Assembly (NCBI GenBank): GCA_002366795.1
Contig: DFBX01000131.1
Span: 1-38,593, forward strand
Direction: 5' to 3'
DNA from: Rhodobacteraceae bacterium UBA3069
GTDB taxonomy: Bacteria > Pseudomonadota > Alphaproteobacteria > Rhodobacterales > Rhodobacteraceae
DNA length: 38,593 bases
Translations under genes and position numbers: made by a program
Shown: in pieces, positions 1 through 7,406 of the stretch
Numbering within the stretch: position 1 is the first letter of the stretch
Layout: the number at the start of each line of letters is the position of its first letter
Notes under the pieces: model-generated
What the model saw: the letters and a program-made list of their open reading frames with translations, nothing else
Told to the model about the DNA's origin: nothing
Database searches by the model: none

Positions 1-19
1 AGATGATTGTCCACGGGCC

Positions 20-307
20 CTAGTAGAACGCCGATATATTGTTCGCCAGGATGATCCGCAGGGCATAGATGCCGACCAGCACGACAAGCGGGGCCAGATC
101 CACACCACCCATGGGCGGCAGCATGCGCCGCAACGGGCCGTAGATCGGCTCTAGCAGGCGGTTCAGACCGTACCAGACCTGTGCGACGAATTGCTGGTGC
201 AGGTTCAACACCTGGAAATTGATCAGCCAGCTCATGATCACATGGGCGATGATGAAGAACCAAATGATGTCGAGGATCAGCATCAGGATCTGAAACAGGG
301 AAAGCAT
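20..307 (-). CDS. YggT family small membrane protein
   Basis: A 95-residue, very hydrophobic protein. Residues 4-30 form one membrane segment and roughly 70-90 a second. Between them is the family's conserved stretch around residues 49-64, with NRLLEPIYGPLRRMLP. YggT proteins are inner-membrane proteins, often near cell-division or secretion genes, with no firm biochemical role; some are linked to osmotic tolerance. The ATG at 307 is chosen because it gives the normal family length; the frame stays open upstream, but that part is arginine/serine-rich and not membrane-like. The gene is divergent from the thioesterase-like gene at 435, with a 127-bp gap that should hold both promoters. Confidence 0.85.
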   Translation of the reverse strand: MLSLFQILMLILDIIWFFIIAHVIMSWLINFQVLNLHQQFVAQVWYGLNRLLEPIYGPLRRMLPPMGGVDLAPLVVLVGIYALRIILANNISAFY

Positions 308-434
308 GGGCGTCCTTTCGATTGCGCGGGCAACAGGTAAGCACGCGAAGTCAAAAGGGCAAGAGTGCCGTGAGGTAGATGGTTGACGATAGCCGTGCGG
401 ACAGGGATCACCGCAAGCATAAGGAGAGCCCGAA

Positions 435-980
435 ATGTATCCGATCGCCCGCCTGATCAAGGAATTCGTCAAATACCGCAATGCGCCCGACCTGGACATC
501 CTGGAGGAACACGTCTCGCGCCATATGTGCCTGCCGTGGGACCTGGATTTCATGATGGAACTGAACAACGGCCGCACCCTGACGCTCTATGATCTGGGGC
601 GGTTGGTGCTGGCCAAGCGCGCAGGGTTGTTGAAGGCGATCCGGTCCAATCGCTGGGGGTTGACTATGGCGGGGGCAAACGTGCGCTATCGCCGCCGAAT
701 CCGCATGTTCGAACGGTTCGAAATGCGATCACGCGTGACCTGCTGGGATGCGCGTTTCGTTTATCTTGAACAGTCCATGTGGCAAGGAAACGGCGAATGC
801 GCGGGGCATATCGTCTATCGCGTCGCCGTCACCGATACGGCGGGCATCGTGGACACCGGGCGGCTGTCGGTCGCGCTTGGCGTGACGATCGAAAGCCCGC
901 CGATCCCCGACTGGATCGCCAAATGGATCGCCGCCGAAGACGCCCGCCCATGGCCCCCGATGCAGGAAAATCCGGCCTGA
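435..980 (+). CDS. THEM6-like acyl-CoA thioesterase (hotdog fold)
   Basis: A 181-residue protein with the hotdog-thioesterase pattern: WDLDFMMELNNGRTLTLYDLGR near residues 35-56 matches the DxxxHMNNxxYl-type active segment in THEM6/FcbC-like thioesterases, with an Asn where many have His. A basic RYRRRIRMFERFEM beta-strand region follows at about 84-97. The family hydrolyses acyl-CoA or related thioesters in the cytoplasm; the substrate here is unknown. An AAGGAG Shine-Dalgarno at 421-426 sits 8 nt before the ATG. It is followed after 80 bp by an MFS transporter on the same strand. The assignment rests on motif pattern only, so 'thioesterase-like' is safer than a defined activity. Confidence 0.7.
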   Translation: MYPIARLIKEFVKYRNAPDLDILEEHVSRHMCLPWDLDFMMELNNGRTLTLYDLGRLVLAKRAGLLKAIRSNRWGLTMAGANVRYRRRIRMFERFEMRSRVTCWDARFVYLEQSMWQGNGECAGHIVYRVAVTDTAGIVDTGRLSVALGVTIESPPIPDWIAKWIAAEDARPWPPMQENPA

Positions 981-1060
981 AAACCCTCTACGCGCAAGGA
1001 TTGTCTTGCTTGTGTGACATAACCCCTGCATTGAATTTAAGAAAAGCGGGGGGACGAGGG

Positions 1061-2470
1061 ATGACCGACATCGCAGCAGAGGCGCGCAGCGCGCGGCCCG
1101 ATCGCAAACGCATCTGGGGCTGGTACTTCTTCGACTGGGCATCGCAGCCCTATCACACGCTACTTGTCACCTTCGTCTTCGGCCCGTTCTTTGCCGCGCT
1201 TGCGTCGCAACATTTCATCGGCACTGGGCTGGACGAGCAGGCGGCGGATGCCCAAGCACAAAGCATGTGGTCGCTTTGCCTGACCATCACCGGGCTGATC
1301 ATCGGGTTCGGCGCGCCGATCATGGGGGCCATGGCGGACACCGCAGGGCGCAGGATGCCTTGGATCATTGTATTTTCCGCGCTTTATGTGATCGGTGCGA
1401 CGGGGTTATGGTGGACCATGCCCGACGGGTCGAACCTGTGGTGGGCGCTGGTATTCTTCGGCATCGGCTTCATCGGGGCGGAATACGCGCTGATCTTCAT
1501 CAACTCGCAATTGCCGTCACTGGGAGAAAGCGAGGTTGCGGGCGATCTGTCCGGTTCGGGCTTTGCTTTTGGTTATGCAGGCGGGGTGGCCTCGCTTGTG
1601 ATCATGCTGCTGCTGTTCGTCGAGCAGGACAGCGGCAAGACCCTGATCGGGCTGGACCCTGCCTTTGGCCTGGATGCCGATACAAAAGAGGGAACGCGCT
1701 TTGTCGGCCCCTTTGTGGCCGGCTGGTATGCGCTGTTCATGATCCCCTATTTCCTTTGGGTGCGTGACATAGGTCCGCCCGCGCAGGGCAAGGGGTTTGG
1801 CGATGCCATGCGCCTGCTTGGTAAATCCGTGAAGAACCTGCGCAACCGGGTCAGCCTGTCGGCCTATCTTGGGTCGTCCATGTTCTACCGCGATGCGCTG
1901 AACGGGCTTTATGGCTTTGGCGGCACCTATGCGACGCTGGTGCTTGACTGGAAGATCACCTCGGTCGGGGCCTTTGGCGTGGCGGGTGCGATCTCGGCCG
2001 CGCTGTTTTGCTGGATCAGCGGCAAGATCGACCGGCGGATCGGGCCAAAGCCGGTCATCATCTTTGCCATTCTTGTGCAGATCGGCGTCTGCGTCACCGT
2101 CGTGTTCATGGACCGCGAGCAGCTGTTCGGCTTTCCGTTGGCCGAAGGGTCGAACCTGCCGGACATCATCTTTTTCGCCTGCGGCGTCATGATCGGCGGG
2201 TTTGGCGGCACGCTTCAAGCCTCCAGTCGGTCGCTGATGGTGCGCCACACCGACCCCGCCGCCCCGACCGAAAGCTTCGGACTATACGGGCTTTCTGGGC
2301 GCGCCACTGCATTCATGGCGCCTGCGCTGATCGGCATTGTCACCGCGCTCAGCGGAAGCGCGCGCATCGGTATTTCCCCGGTCATTGGCCTTTTCCTTGT
2401 CGGTCTTGTGTTGCTAGTCTGGGTCAAACCCGAAGGAGACAAGGACAAATGGTCCGCCACGTCGCACTGA
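1061..2470 (+). CDS. MFS transporter, UMF1/Atg22-like family
   Basis: A 469-residue polytopic membrane protein. It opens with a cytoplasmic RKRIWGWYFFDWASQPYHT segment, the WxxYDWAnSay-type signature of the UMF1 (Atg22-like) branch of the major facilitator superfamily. About 12 membrane segments can be traced. The loop after TM2 reads GAMADTAGRRMPWI, a version of the MFS G-x3-D-x2-GRR motif; a second conserved loop (SGKIDRRIGPK) lies in the C-terminal half. Bacterial members are mostly uncharacterised exporters or permeases, so the substrate is unknown. The ATG at 1061 puts the DWASQPY segment at its usual distance from the N terminus. The 3' end overlaps mepA by 22 nt, suggesting translational coupling. 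Confidence 0.85.
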   Translation: MTDIAAEARSARPDRKRIWGWYFFDWASQPYHTLLVTFVFGPFFAALASQHFIGTGLDEQAADAQAQSMWSLCLTITGLIIGFGAPIMGAMADTAGRRMPWIIVFSALYVIGATGLWWTMPDGSNLWWALVFFGIGFIGAEYALIFINSQLPSLGESEVAGDLSGSGFAFGYAGGVASLVIMLLLFVEQDSGKTLIGLDPAFGLDADTKEGTRFVGPFVAGWYALFMIPYFLWVRDIGPPAQGKGFGDAMRLLGKSVKNLRNRVSLSAYLGSSMFYRDALNGLYGFGGTYATLVLDWKITSVGAFGVAGAISAALFCWISGKIDRRIGPKPVIIFAILVQIGVCVTVVFMDREQLFGFPLAEGSNLPDIIFFACGVMIGGFGGTLQASSRSLMVRHTDPAAPTESFGLYGLSGRATAFMAPALIGIVTALSGSARIGISPVIGLFLVGLVLLVWVKPEGDKDKWSATSH

Positions 2471-3390
2471 TCGCTCTTTGCTTTGCCATCGCAGGATGCG
2501 GTGGGTCCACACCGCGGCCCGAAAAATCCGGCTACGCGGCAGAGCGTATTTCCAGCCAGAAGGAAATTCCCGCCTCGATGCGCGGGGTGTCGGCCAAGCA
2601 GTTGTTCGGCAAGGCCAACGCAGGTTCGAACCAGCCGCCCGCGCCCTATGGCTCTTACGCCAAGGGCTGCGTGGCCGGGGCACAGCAACTGGCGGAAACC
2701 GGGCCGACATGGCAAGCCATGCGCCTGTCGCGCAACCGCAACTGGGGCCATCCCGAAACCATTGATTTCATTGAAAAGCTAAGCGCCAAAGCGGCGCGAC
2801 AACCGGGGTGGAACGGTCTGTATATCGGGGACATCAGCCAGCCACGGGGCGGGCCGATGCTAACCGGACATGCCAGCCACCAGATGGGGCTGGACGTGGA
2901 TATCTGGATGCTGACGCCGAACCGGATGAACCTGTCACGGGCCGAACGCGAGAATATCTCCTCTATCTCGATGCGGCGGGCCAAGGGGGCATTTACCAAC
3001 AGCGACTGGACCCGCCAGCACCACGAGGTGATCAAGGCCGCCGCCCAGGACCCGCGTACCGCCCGCATTTTCGTATTTCCCGGTGCCAAGGTGCGCATGT
3101 GCAAGGATGAAAAGGGCGACCGCGCATGGCTGCGCAAGATCCGGCCCTGGTACGGGCATCATTACCATTTCCATGTGCGTCTGAAGTGCCCCAAGGGGAT
3201 GCAGGGCTGTGTCAATCAGGCCGCCCCGCCAGCCGGAGACGGTTGCGCCGATGCGCAGCAATGGGTGGACAATATCCTTACCCCGCCGCCCCCATCAAAG
3301 ACCCCGCCCAAGGTGAAACCCAAGCCGCGCCGCGAACTGACGCTGGCCGACCTGCCTAGACAATGCTCCGCCGTTTTGCAGTCGCGCTGA
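2449..3390 (+). CDS. mepA: Penicillin-insensitive murein endopeptidase MepA (M74)
   Basis: A 313-residue predicted lipoprotein: hydrophobic leader and lipobox AIAGC with Cys17. The M74 zinc site is clear: GHASHQMGLDVDIW at 140-153 supplies His141, His144 and Asp151, and GHHYHFHVR at 236-244 supplies the last ligand and catalytic His. MepA cleaves D-Ala-mDAP cross-links in peptidoglycan, acting in the periplasm, here probably tethered to a membrane. Several Cys pairs in the C-terminal half are typical of the family's disulfides. The proline/lysine-rich tail (about 276-295) is extra. Start chosen for the lipoprotein signal and AAGGAG at 2433-2438. It overlaps the upstream transporter by 22 nt and the downstream gene by 28 nt. 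Confidence 0.92.
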   Translation: MVRHVALIALCFAIAGCGGSTPRPEKSGYAAERISSQKEIPASMRGVSAKQLFGKANAGSNQPPAPYGSYAKGCVAGAQQLAETGPTWQAMRLSRNRNWGHPETIDFIEKLSAKAARQPGWNGLYIGDISQPRGGPMLTGHASHQMGLDVDIWMLTPNRMNLSRAERENISSISMRRAKGAFTNSDWTRQHHEVIKAAAQDPRTARIFVFPGAKVRMCKDEKGDRAWLRKIRPWYGHHYHFHVRLKCPKGMQGCVNQAAPPAGDGCADAQQWVDNILTPPPPSKTPPKVKPKPRRELTLADLPRQCSAVLQSR

Positions 3391-4247
3391 CGGCTGTCTT
3401 GCTGGTGTCCCATACCCTGCCCTCTGCCGAAGCGGAGGGCAGGCTGCGTTACATAGGGCGCTACATCTGGGCCGACCCCGACCCGAATTTCGGCGGCCTG
3501 TCGGGGATCGAGATGAAAGAAAACGGCACGGCCTTGGTTGCCGTATCAGATCATGGGCACCTGATCCGCGCCAGGGTCTCCCGAGACAACGGATTGATTT
3601 CCAACGTTAATTCCCTGCGTATCACGCCGCTTCTGAATCCCAACAGGGCACCGCTAAGGGGGGCGCATGGCGATGCCGAAGGGCTGGCGATCCGTCCTGA
3701 CGGGCGCATCTATATCTCGTTCGAAGGGTTCCATCGGGTCTGGGCTTATCTAGACCCGGAAGAGCCCAGCGCATGGCTGCCGCGCCACCCGGATTTCAAA
3801 TTCATGCAGAACAATTCCTCGTTGGAGGCACTGGCGATTGACGGGCAGGGGCGGCTGTACACCCTGCCCGAACGGTCCGGCATCCAGGGAAAACCCTTTA
3901 ACGTCTATCGCTACGACGGCAGTTGGCGCATTCCTTTCACCTTTCCAAGGCGCGGCAGTTTCCTGCCCGTGGGGATGGATTTCGGCCCCGACGGCAAGCT
4001 GTACCTGCTGGAACGCAGCTTTTCTGGCATTGCCTTTTCCAGTCGGATCAGGCGATTCACCCTGTCGGGAAATCGCGTGACGAAGGAAGAGGAGCTGCTG
4101 CGCACCACGGGAGGGCGGCATGACAACCTTGAGGGGATATCGGTTTGGCGCGACGCGAATGGGGAAACCCGCATCACACTAATTTCAGACGATAACTTCA
4201 AGTTTTTCCAAAGAACGGAATTGGTGGAATACGCGCTGCCAAACTAA
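3363..4247 (+). CDS. Esterase-like activity of phytase family protein, secreted
   Basis: A 294-residue protein with a Sec signal peptide (positive MLRR, hydrophobic core, probable cleavage after SAEA near residue 25). The body is a beta-propeller-like series: GGLSGIEM, HGDAEGLAIRPDGRIYISFE, SLEALAIDGQGRLYTLPE, PVGMDFGPDGKLYLLER and DNLEGISVW. The paired 'E-G/A-I...G-x-l-y' units match the phytase-like esterase domain (PF13449 type). Members are periplasmic or extracellular; a phosphoesterase role is plausible but unproven. It overlaps the end of mepA by 28 nt, so the MFS, mepA and this gene look like one transcript. No obvious terminator follows. Confidence 0.8.
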   Translation: MLRRFAVALTAVLLVSHTLPSAEAEGRLRYIGRYIWADPDPNFGGLSGIEMKENGTALVAVSDHGHLIRARVSRDNGLISNVNSLRITPLLNPNRAPLRGAHGDAEGLAIRPDGRIYISFEGFHRVWAYLDPEEPSAWLPRHPDFKFMQNNSSLEALAIDGQGRLYTLPERSGIQGKPFNVYRYDGSWRIPFTFPRRGSFLPVGMDFGPDGKLYLLERSFSGIAFSSRIRRFTLSGNRVTKEEELLRTTGGRHDNLEGISVWRDANGETRITLISDDNFKFFQRTELVEYALPN

Positions 4248-4341
4248 ACTCCTTGCCAGCGCCACACCAAATCGGTAAACGCCGACCGTTCCCCATATCG
4301 GGGACCAAGTCGCCGCAACCTTGTAAAAACGGGCTTACATT

Positions 4342-4971
4342 ATGAACCGCTCCTACCTTCCCGGCATTCTTGCCATGGCCGCTATTGTCGTGGCTTCCAA
4401 CATCCTTGTTCAATTCATCATCCTTGACGGTCTGCTGACCTGGGGTGCCTTCACCTATCCGATCTCGTTCCTTGTCACGGACGTGATGAACCGCGTCTAT
4501 GGCGCATCTGCCGCCCGTCGCGTTATGTTCGCCGGGTTTGTCACTGGCGTTATCTGTTCGCTGATCGGCAGCCAGATCATGCTGGAGTTCGGACCCGCCG
4601 TGCCGCTGCGCATCGCGATTGGATCGGGCATCGCGTTTCTTTGCGCGCAATCCCTTGATATTGCAGTGTTTAACAATCTGCGCGGGGGCGCGTGGTGGCG
4701 TGCGCCGCTGGCGTCCTCGGTCGTTGGGTCGGCGGTTGATACCTTCTTGTTCTTCGGCATCGCCTTTTCCGCCAGCCTGCCCTTTCCCGAAGCGGCAAAC
4801 ATGGCCGTCAGTTGGAGCTGGGAGTCCGTGCCCTTCCTGAACATCGGCCCGATGGCCCCGCTTTGGACATCCCTCGCCTTTGCGGATTGGGTCTGCAAAC
4901 TGGCGATTGCGATGCTGGCACTTGCACCTTTCCGCATCATCGTGGGGTCCTTGACCACAAAAACCACATGA
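4342..4971 (+). CDS. yhhQ: Queuosine precursor transporter, VUT/YhhQ family
   Basis: A 209-residue membrane protein with about six membrane segments. Family hallmarks are the early ASNILVQF segment, TYPISFLVTDVMNRVYG at about 39-55 (the strongly conserved P-x-T/S-F-l-x-t-D segment) and a later AFADWVCKLAIAMLALAPF. YhhQ/VUT proteins import queuosine precursors (preQ0/preQ1 class) for tRNA Q34 modification. The 94-bp leader contains a TCCCC/GGGGA hairpin around 4291-4305, but I could not match it to a preQ1 riboswitch class. The gene ends just before the small-RNA locus and arfB. Confidence 0.85.
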   Translation: MNRSYLPGILAMAAIVVASNILVQFIILDGLLTWGAFTYPISFLVTDVMNRVYGASAARRVMFAGFVTGVICSLIGSQIMLEFGPAVPLRIAIGSGIAFLCAQSLDIAVFNNLRGGAWWRAPLASSVVGSAVDTFLFFGIAFSASLPFPEAANMAVSWSWESVPFLNIGPMAPLWTSLAFADWVCKLAIAMLALAPFRIIVGSLTTKTT

Positions 4972-5066
4972 TTTTGTTTTGCGATCTGAAAATTCTGTGG
5001 CACGCTTTGTTTACGGTTACAGCGTAGACTGGCCGCAGGTTCAACAGATTGAAAGGAGGTGCTCTA

Positions 5067-5123
5067 GTGTCTAATGGGATGTTGGAGAGAGGTGTCGGAA
5101 CAGTTTGGGAGGCGCACAGCTGA
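5067..5123 (+). CDS. Possible 18-codon leader peptide inside the small RNA
   Basis: A GTG-initiated frame of 18 codons ending in TGA. It is preceded by a near-perfect Shine-Dalgarno AAAGGAGG at 5052-5059 with 7 nt spacing, as good as any in the window. The predicted peptide (SNGMLERGVGTVWEAHS after the start) has no recognised family and no run of one amino acid that would indicate classical attenuation. The Shine-Dalgarno bases are exactly those paired in the closing helix of the RNA, so the frame may be a by-product of that structure. It is listed because the initiation signal is real in sequence; translation is unproven. Confidence 0.25.
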   Translation: MSNGMLERGVGTVWEAHS

Positions 5124-5193
5124 GGCAGCCCTTGGCTTGTGAACTGACCAGATTGGTGAGCGCCTAACCGGCCCCACCTCCGTAAATCTCGAA

Positions 5194-5222
5194 GGGCCGC
5201 TCCGAACCGGGCGGCCCTTTTT
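5194..5222 (+). terminator. Intrinsic terminator of the small RNA upstream of arfB
   Basis: GGGCCGC 5194-5200 pairs with GCGGCCC 5211-5217 around a 10-nt loop, followed directly by TTTTT 5218-5222. This is the clearest Rho-independent terminator in the window. It lies about 100 bp before the arfB start, so it either ends the small RNA or attenuates arfB. Confidence 0.88.
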
Positions 5223-5318
5223 GTTTGGCTTTCGAAATCCATGGAAGTCGGGCTATTTTCGTATGAACCGTATAAAACGGGGGGTCAAATCCATGAAAAC
5301 GCCCCCTTGGGAAAGGCC

Positions 5319-5738
5319 ATGCTGAAGATCAACGACCAGATCAGTATCGAGGACTGGGAACTGACCGAACAATTCGTCCGGTCATCCGGTCCAGGCGGGC
5401 AGAACGTGAACAAGGTGTCCACGGCGGTCGAACTGCGGTTCGAGGCGGCGCGTTCCCCCAACCTGCCCGATTCGGTCAAGAACCGGTTGCGCCGTATCGC
5501 CGGACGGAAGTGGACCAAGGAAGGCGCGATTGTCATTCAGGTCGAAGATACCCGCAGCCAGGCCCGCAACCGCGACATCGCCCGCGAGCGCTTGGCAGAA
5601 ATGATCCTGAAAGCCTGCGAAAAACCCAAACGCCGGATTCCGACCAAACCGACCAAGGGCAGCCAGCGGCGGCGGCTGCAAGCCAAGAAAGAACGCGGCG
5701 AGGTCAAGGCCCTGCGCGGGCGGGTCGAGGGCGATTAA
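5319..5738 (+). CDS. arfB: Alternative ribosome-rescue factor ArfB (peptidyl-tRNA hydrolase)
   Basis: A 139-residue protein with the class-I release-factor catalytic loop SGPGGQNVNK at residues 23-32 (GGQ at 26-28) and a long, very basic C-terminal tail (about 103-139) that in ArfB/YaeJ enters the empty mRNA channel of a stalled ribosome. It hydrolyses peptidyl-tRNA on non-stop ribosomes, backing up trans-translation. ATG 5319 gives the family's usual N terminus (LKINDQISI) with GAAAGG at 5311-5316; an upstream in-frame ATG at 5241 would add an unlikely 26-residue extension. The gene lies behind a small RNA and terminator. It converges with the acyl-CoA synthetase gene 15 bp away. Confidence 0.92.
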   Translation: MLKINDQISIEDWELTEQFVRSSGPGGQNVNKVSTAVELRFEAARSPNLPDSVKNRLRRIAGRKWTKEGAIVIQVEDTRSQARNRDIARERLAEMILKACEKPKRRIPTKPTKGSQRRRLQAKKERGEVKALRGRVEGD

Positions 5739-5753
5739 CCCACCCTGCGCCTG

Positions 5754-7316
5754 TTACGCCTTTTCCCAATAGGGCGCGCGCAGTTCTTTTTTCAGGATCT
5801 TGCCGATGGAGGAACGGGGCAGGACATCGCGCACCTCAACGGCGCTGAGGCGGTGGCTTTTGCCCAGTTTGGTGTTCGCCTGCGTGCAGATGTCATCGCC
5901 CGTGCGGGTCGTGCCCTCGCGCAGCACCACCAGCCCCAGCGGGGTTTCGCCCCATGCGTCGGACGGGATGCCGATGACGGCGGCGTCGGTCACGTCAGGA
6001 TCGGCCAGCAGGATCAATTCCAAATCGTTGGCATAGATGTTCAGCCCGCCGGAAATGATCATGTCCTTCTTGCGGTCGGACAGGACAAGGAACCCGTCCT
6101 TGTCAAAGCTCCCCATATCGCCGGAACGGAAATAGGCGTCACCATTTTCATCGCGCCATATATAGACGGCTGTCAAATCATCACGACCGTAATAGCCCGC
6201 CATCATCGAGGCCGATCTACCGACGATTTCGCCCACTTCGCCTTGGGGCACCTCGTTTCCTTCGGCGTCGATCAATTTGATCGTGACGCCGGGTGCGGGC
6301 TTGCCGACGGTGTGCAGCTTGTCGGGGTGATCATGGGCCAGCAACACGGTGACGCCGCCGCCTTCGGTCAACCCGTAGTATTCCATCAAAGTGCCGGGGA
6401 AACGGGCCAGCACATCGGCCTTCACATCGGCGCGCAGCGGGGCGGAGGTGGAGAACTTCATCTTCACCGAGGACAAATCGAAGCTATCGAAATCCGGCAC
6501 ATCCATGATGCGTTTGTATTGCACGGGCACCAGCATAGCGTGGGTGATGCGCTCTTTTTCGACAAGTTCAAGGAAGCGGCGGGCGTCGAATTTACCCATC
6601 AGATGCACGGTGGACCCGCCATACAGAGTGGGCAAAAACGCCACGATGGTGGTGTTGGAATAAAGCGGCGTGGACAGCATGGTGCGGGCGTTATCCGCGT
6701 AGCCGTTAGGTTCGACCCTGTCCATCTGCACCGCGCGCATCCAGTGGTTATGAAGGATGCCCTTGGGCGTGCCGGTGGTGCCCGACGAATAGATCAGGTT
6801 GAAATGATCGTCCCATTCAATGGGGATCATCGGGTCGGTGGTGTCGGCCTGCGCCATCAGGCTTTCGTAATTTTCAAACCCGTCCGCGTTGAAATCAAGC
6901 GCGATGCGGCGGATGTTCATACCGTCGATGAAGGGAACCAGATCGCGGTATTGCGCGGCAAGGAAAATGGTGGTCGCGCCGCAGTCGGTCAGCATCTTTT
7001 GCAGCGCATCGGCGGAGGCCATGGTGGACAGCGGCGTGATGCAGCCGCCCGCGCGCAGGGTGCCCATAAAGATTTCCGCATAGGCAGCAGAATTGGGGGA
7101 CAGCACGGCGATCTTGTCGCGTTTTTGCAGGCCCGCGGCCAGCAGCAGGTTGGCGATGCGGTTGATCCGACCGTCGAATTCACTCCATGTCAGGCGGGTG
7201 TCGCCGCAAACGATCGCCTCTTTCGCGGGATGGGCCGCGGCGTTTTCGCGGACCTTTTGAACGATATTCGTGCCGGGTTCGGTTTCCGGCGTGGCCGGTT
7301 TGAAAATCTGCGTCAT
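5754..7316 (-). CDS. Class I adenylate-forming acyl-CoA synthetase
   Basis: A 520-residue ANL-superfamily enzyme that activates a carboxylic acid with ATP and transfers it to CoA. The core motifs are intact: phosphate loop YSSGTTGTPKG at 176-186, the YYGLTEGGG motif, the adenosine-binding RSGDMG, the hinge region DRKKDMIISGGLNIY, and the C-terminal lysine segment RSSIGKILKKELR. The acid substrate cannot be read from sequence; length and style fit medium/long-chain or aryl acids. GGGAGGGGAG lies just before the ATG. It is downstream of pncA and pncB on the same strand, with a 90-bp gap holding a perfect hairpin at 7378-7396, so it may have its own promoter. Confidence 0.88.
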   Translation of the reverse strand: MTQIFKPATPETEPGTNIVQKVRENAAAHPAKEAIVCGDTRLTWSEFDGRINRIANLLLAAGLQKRDKIAVLSPNSAAYAEIFMGTLRAGGCITPLSTMASADALQKMLTDCGATTIFLAAQYRDLVPFIDGMNIRRIALDFNADGFENYESLMAQADTTDPMIPIEWDDHFNLIYSSGTTGTPKGILHNHWMRAVQMDRVEPNGYADNARTMLSTPLYSNTTIVAFLPTLYGGSTVHLMGKFDARRFLELVEKERITHAMLVPVQYKRIMDVPDFDSFDLSSVKMKFSTSAPLRADVKADVLARFPGTLMEYYGLTEGGGVTVLLAHDHPDKLHTVGKPAPGVTIKLIDAEGNEVPQGEVGEIVGRSASMMAGYYGRDDLTAVYIWRDENGDAYFRSGDMGSFDKDGFLVLSDRKKDMIISGGLNIYANDLELILLADPDVTDAAVIGIPSDAWGETPLGLVVLREGTTRTGDDICTQANTKLGKSHRLSAVEVRDVLPRSSIGKILKKELRAPYWEKA

Positions 7317-7377
7317 GGGGCTCCCCTCCCTGAAATCGGGGGGAGTGTCGGGGAGGAACGCGCGGGGGTCAAGGGGT

Positions 7378-7396
7378 TGCGGAAAGGCGTTCCGCA
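7378..7396. repeat. Perfect 7-bp inverted repeat between pncB and the synthetase
   Basis: TGCGGAA 7378-7384 and TTCCGCA 7390-7396 flank a 5-nt AGGCG. There is no T-run on either side, so this is not a standard intrinsic terminator. It lies 10 nt after the pncB stop (minus strand) and could be an mRNA 3'-end stabiliser or an operator for the downstream synthetase gene. Confidence 0.5.
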
Positions 7397-7406
7397 GAAC
7401 GAAATG

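Larger units (their letters stand above)
5046..5222 (+). ncRNA. Structured small RNA with intrinsic terminator, family unassigned
   Basis: The gap 4972-5318 has no normal gene but strong RNA structure. AGATT 5046-5050 pairs with AATCT 5185-5189, and GGAGGTG 5055-5061 pairs with CACCTCC 5175-5181, separated by a purine-rich GAAA/GTA internal loop. Together they close a ~144-nt domain. Inside, AGGCGC 5110-5115 pairs with GCGCCT 5160-5165, enclosing two small hairpins (AGCC/GGCT and ACCA/TGGT). The intrinsic terminator begins 5 nt after the closing helix. Closed ends plus a terminator at this length are reminiscent of 6S RNA, but I see no decisive sequence match. A TAGACT at 5025-5030 could be a -10 box; no good -35 is visible. 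It could instead be an attenuator-type leader of arfB. Confidence 0.6.

Noticed and set aside
4248..4341. A preQ1 riboswitch in the leader of the queuosine-precursor transporter
   Set aside because: Only a simple TCCCC/GGGGA hairpin is present. The A-rich pseudoknot tail of preQ1-I and the layouts of preQ1-II and III were not found.
4998..5013. A sigma-54 promoter (TGGCACG...) before the small RNA
   Set aside because: The -24 element is good, but the -12 reads GTTTA without the required GC.
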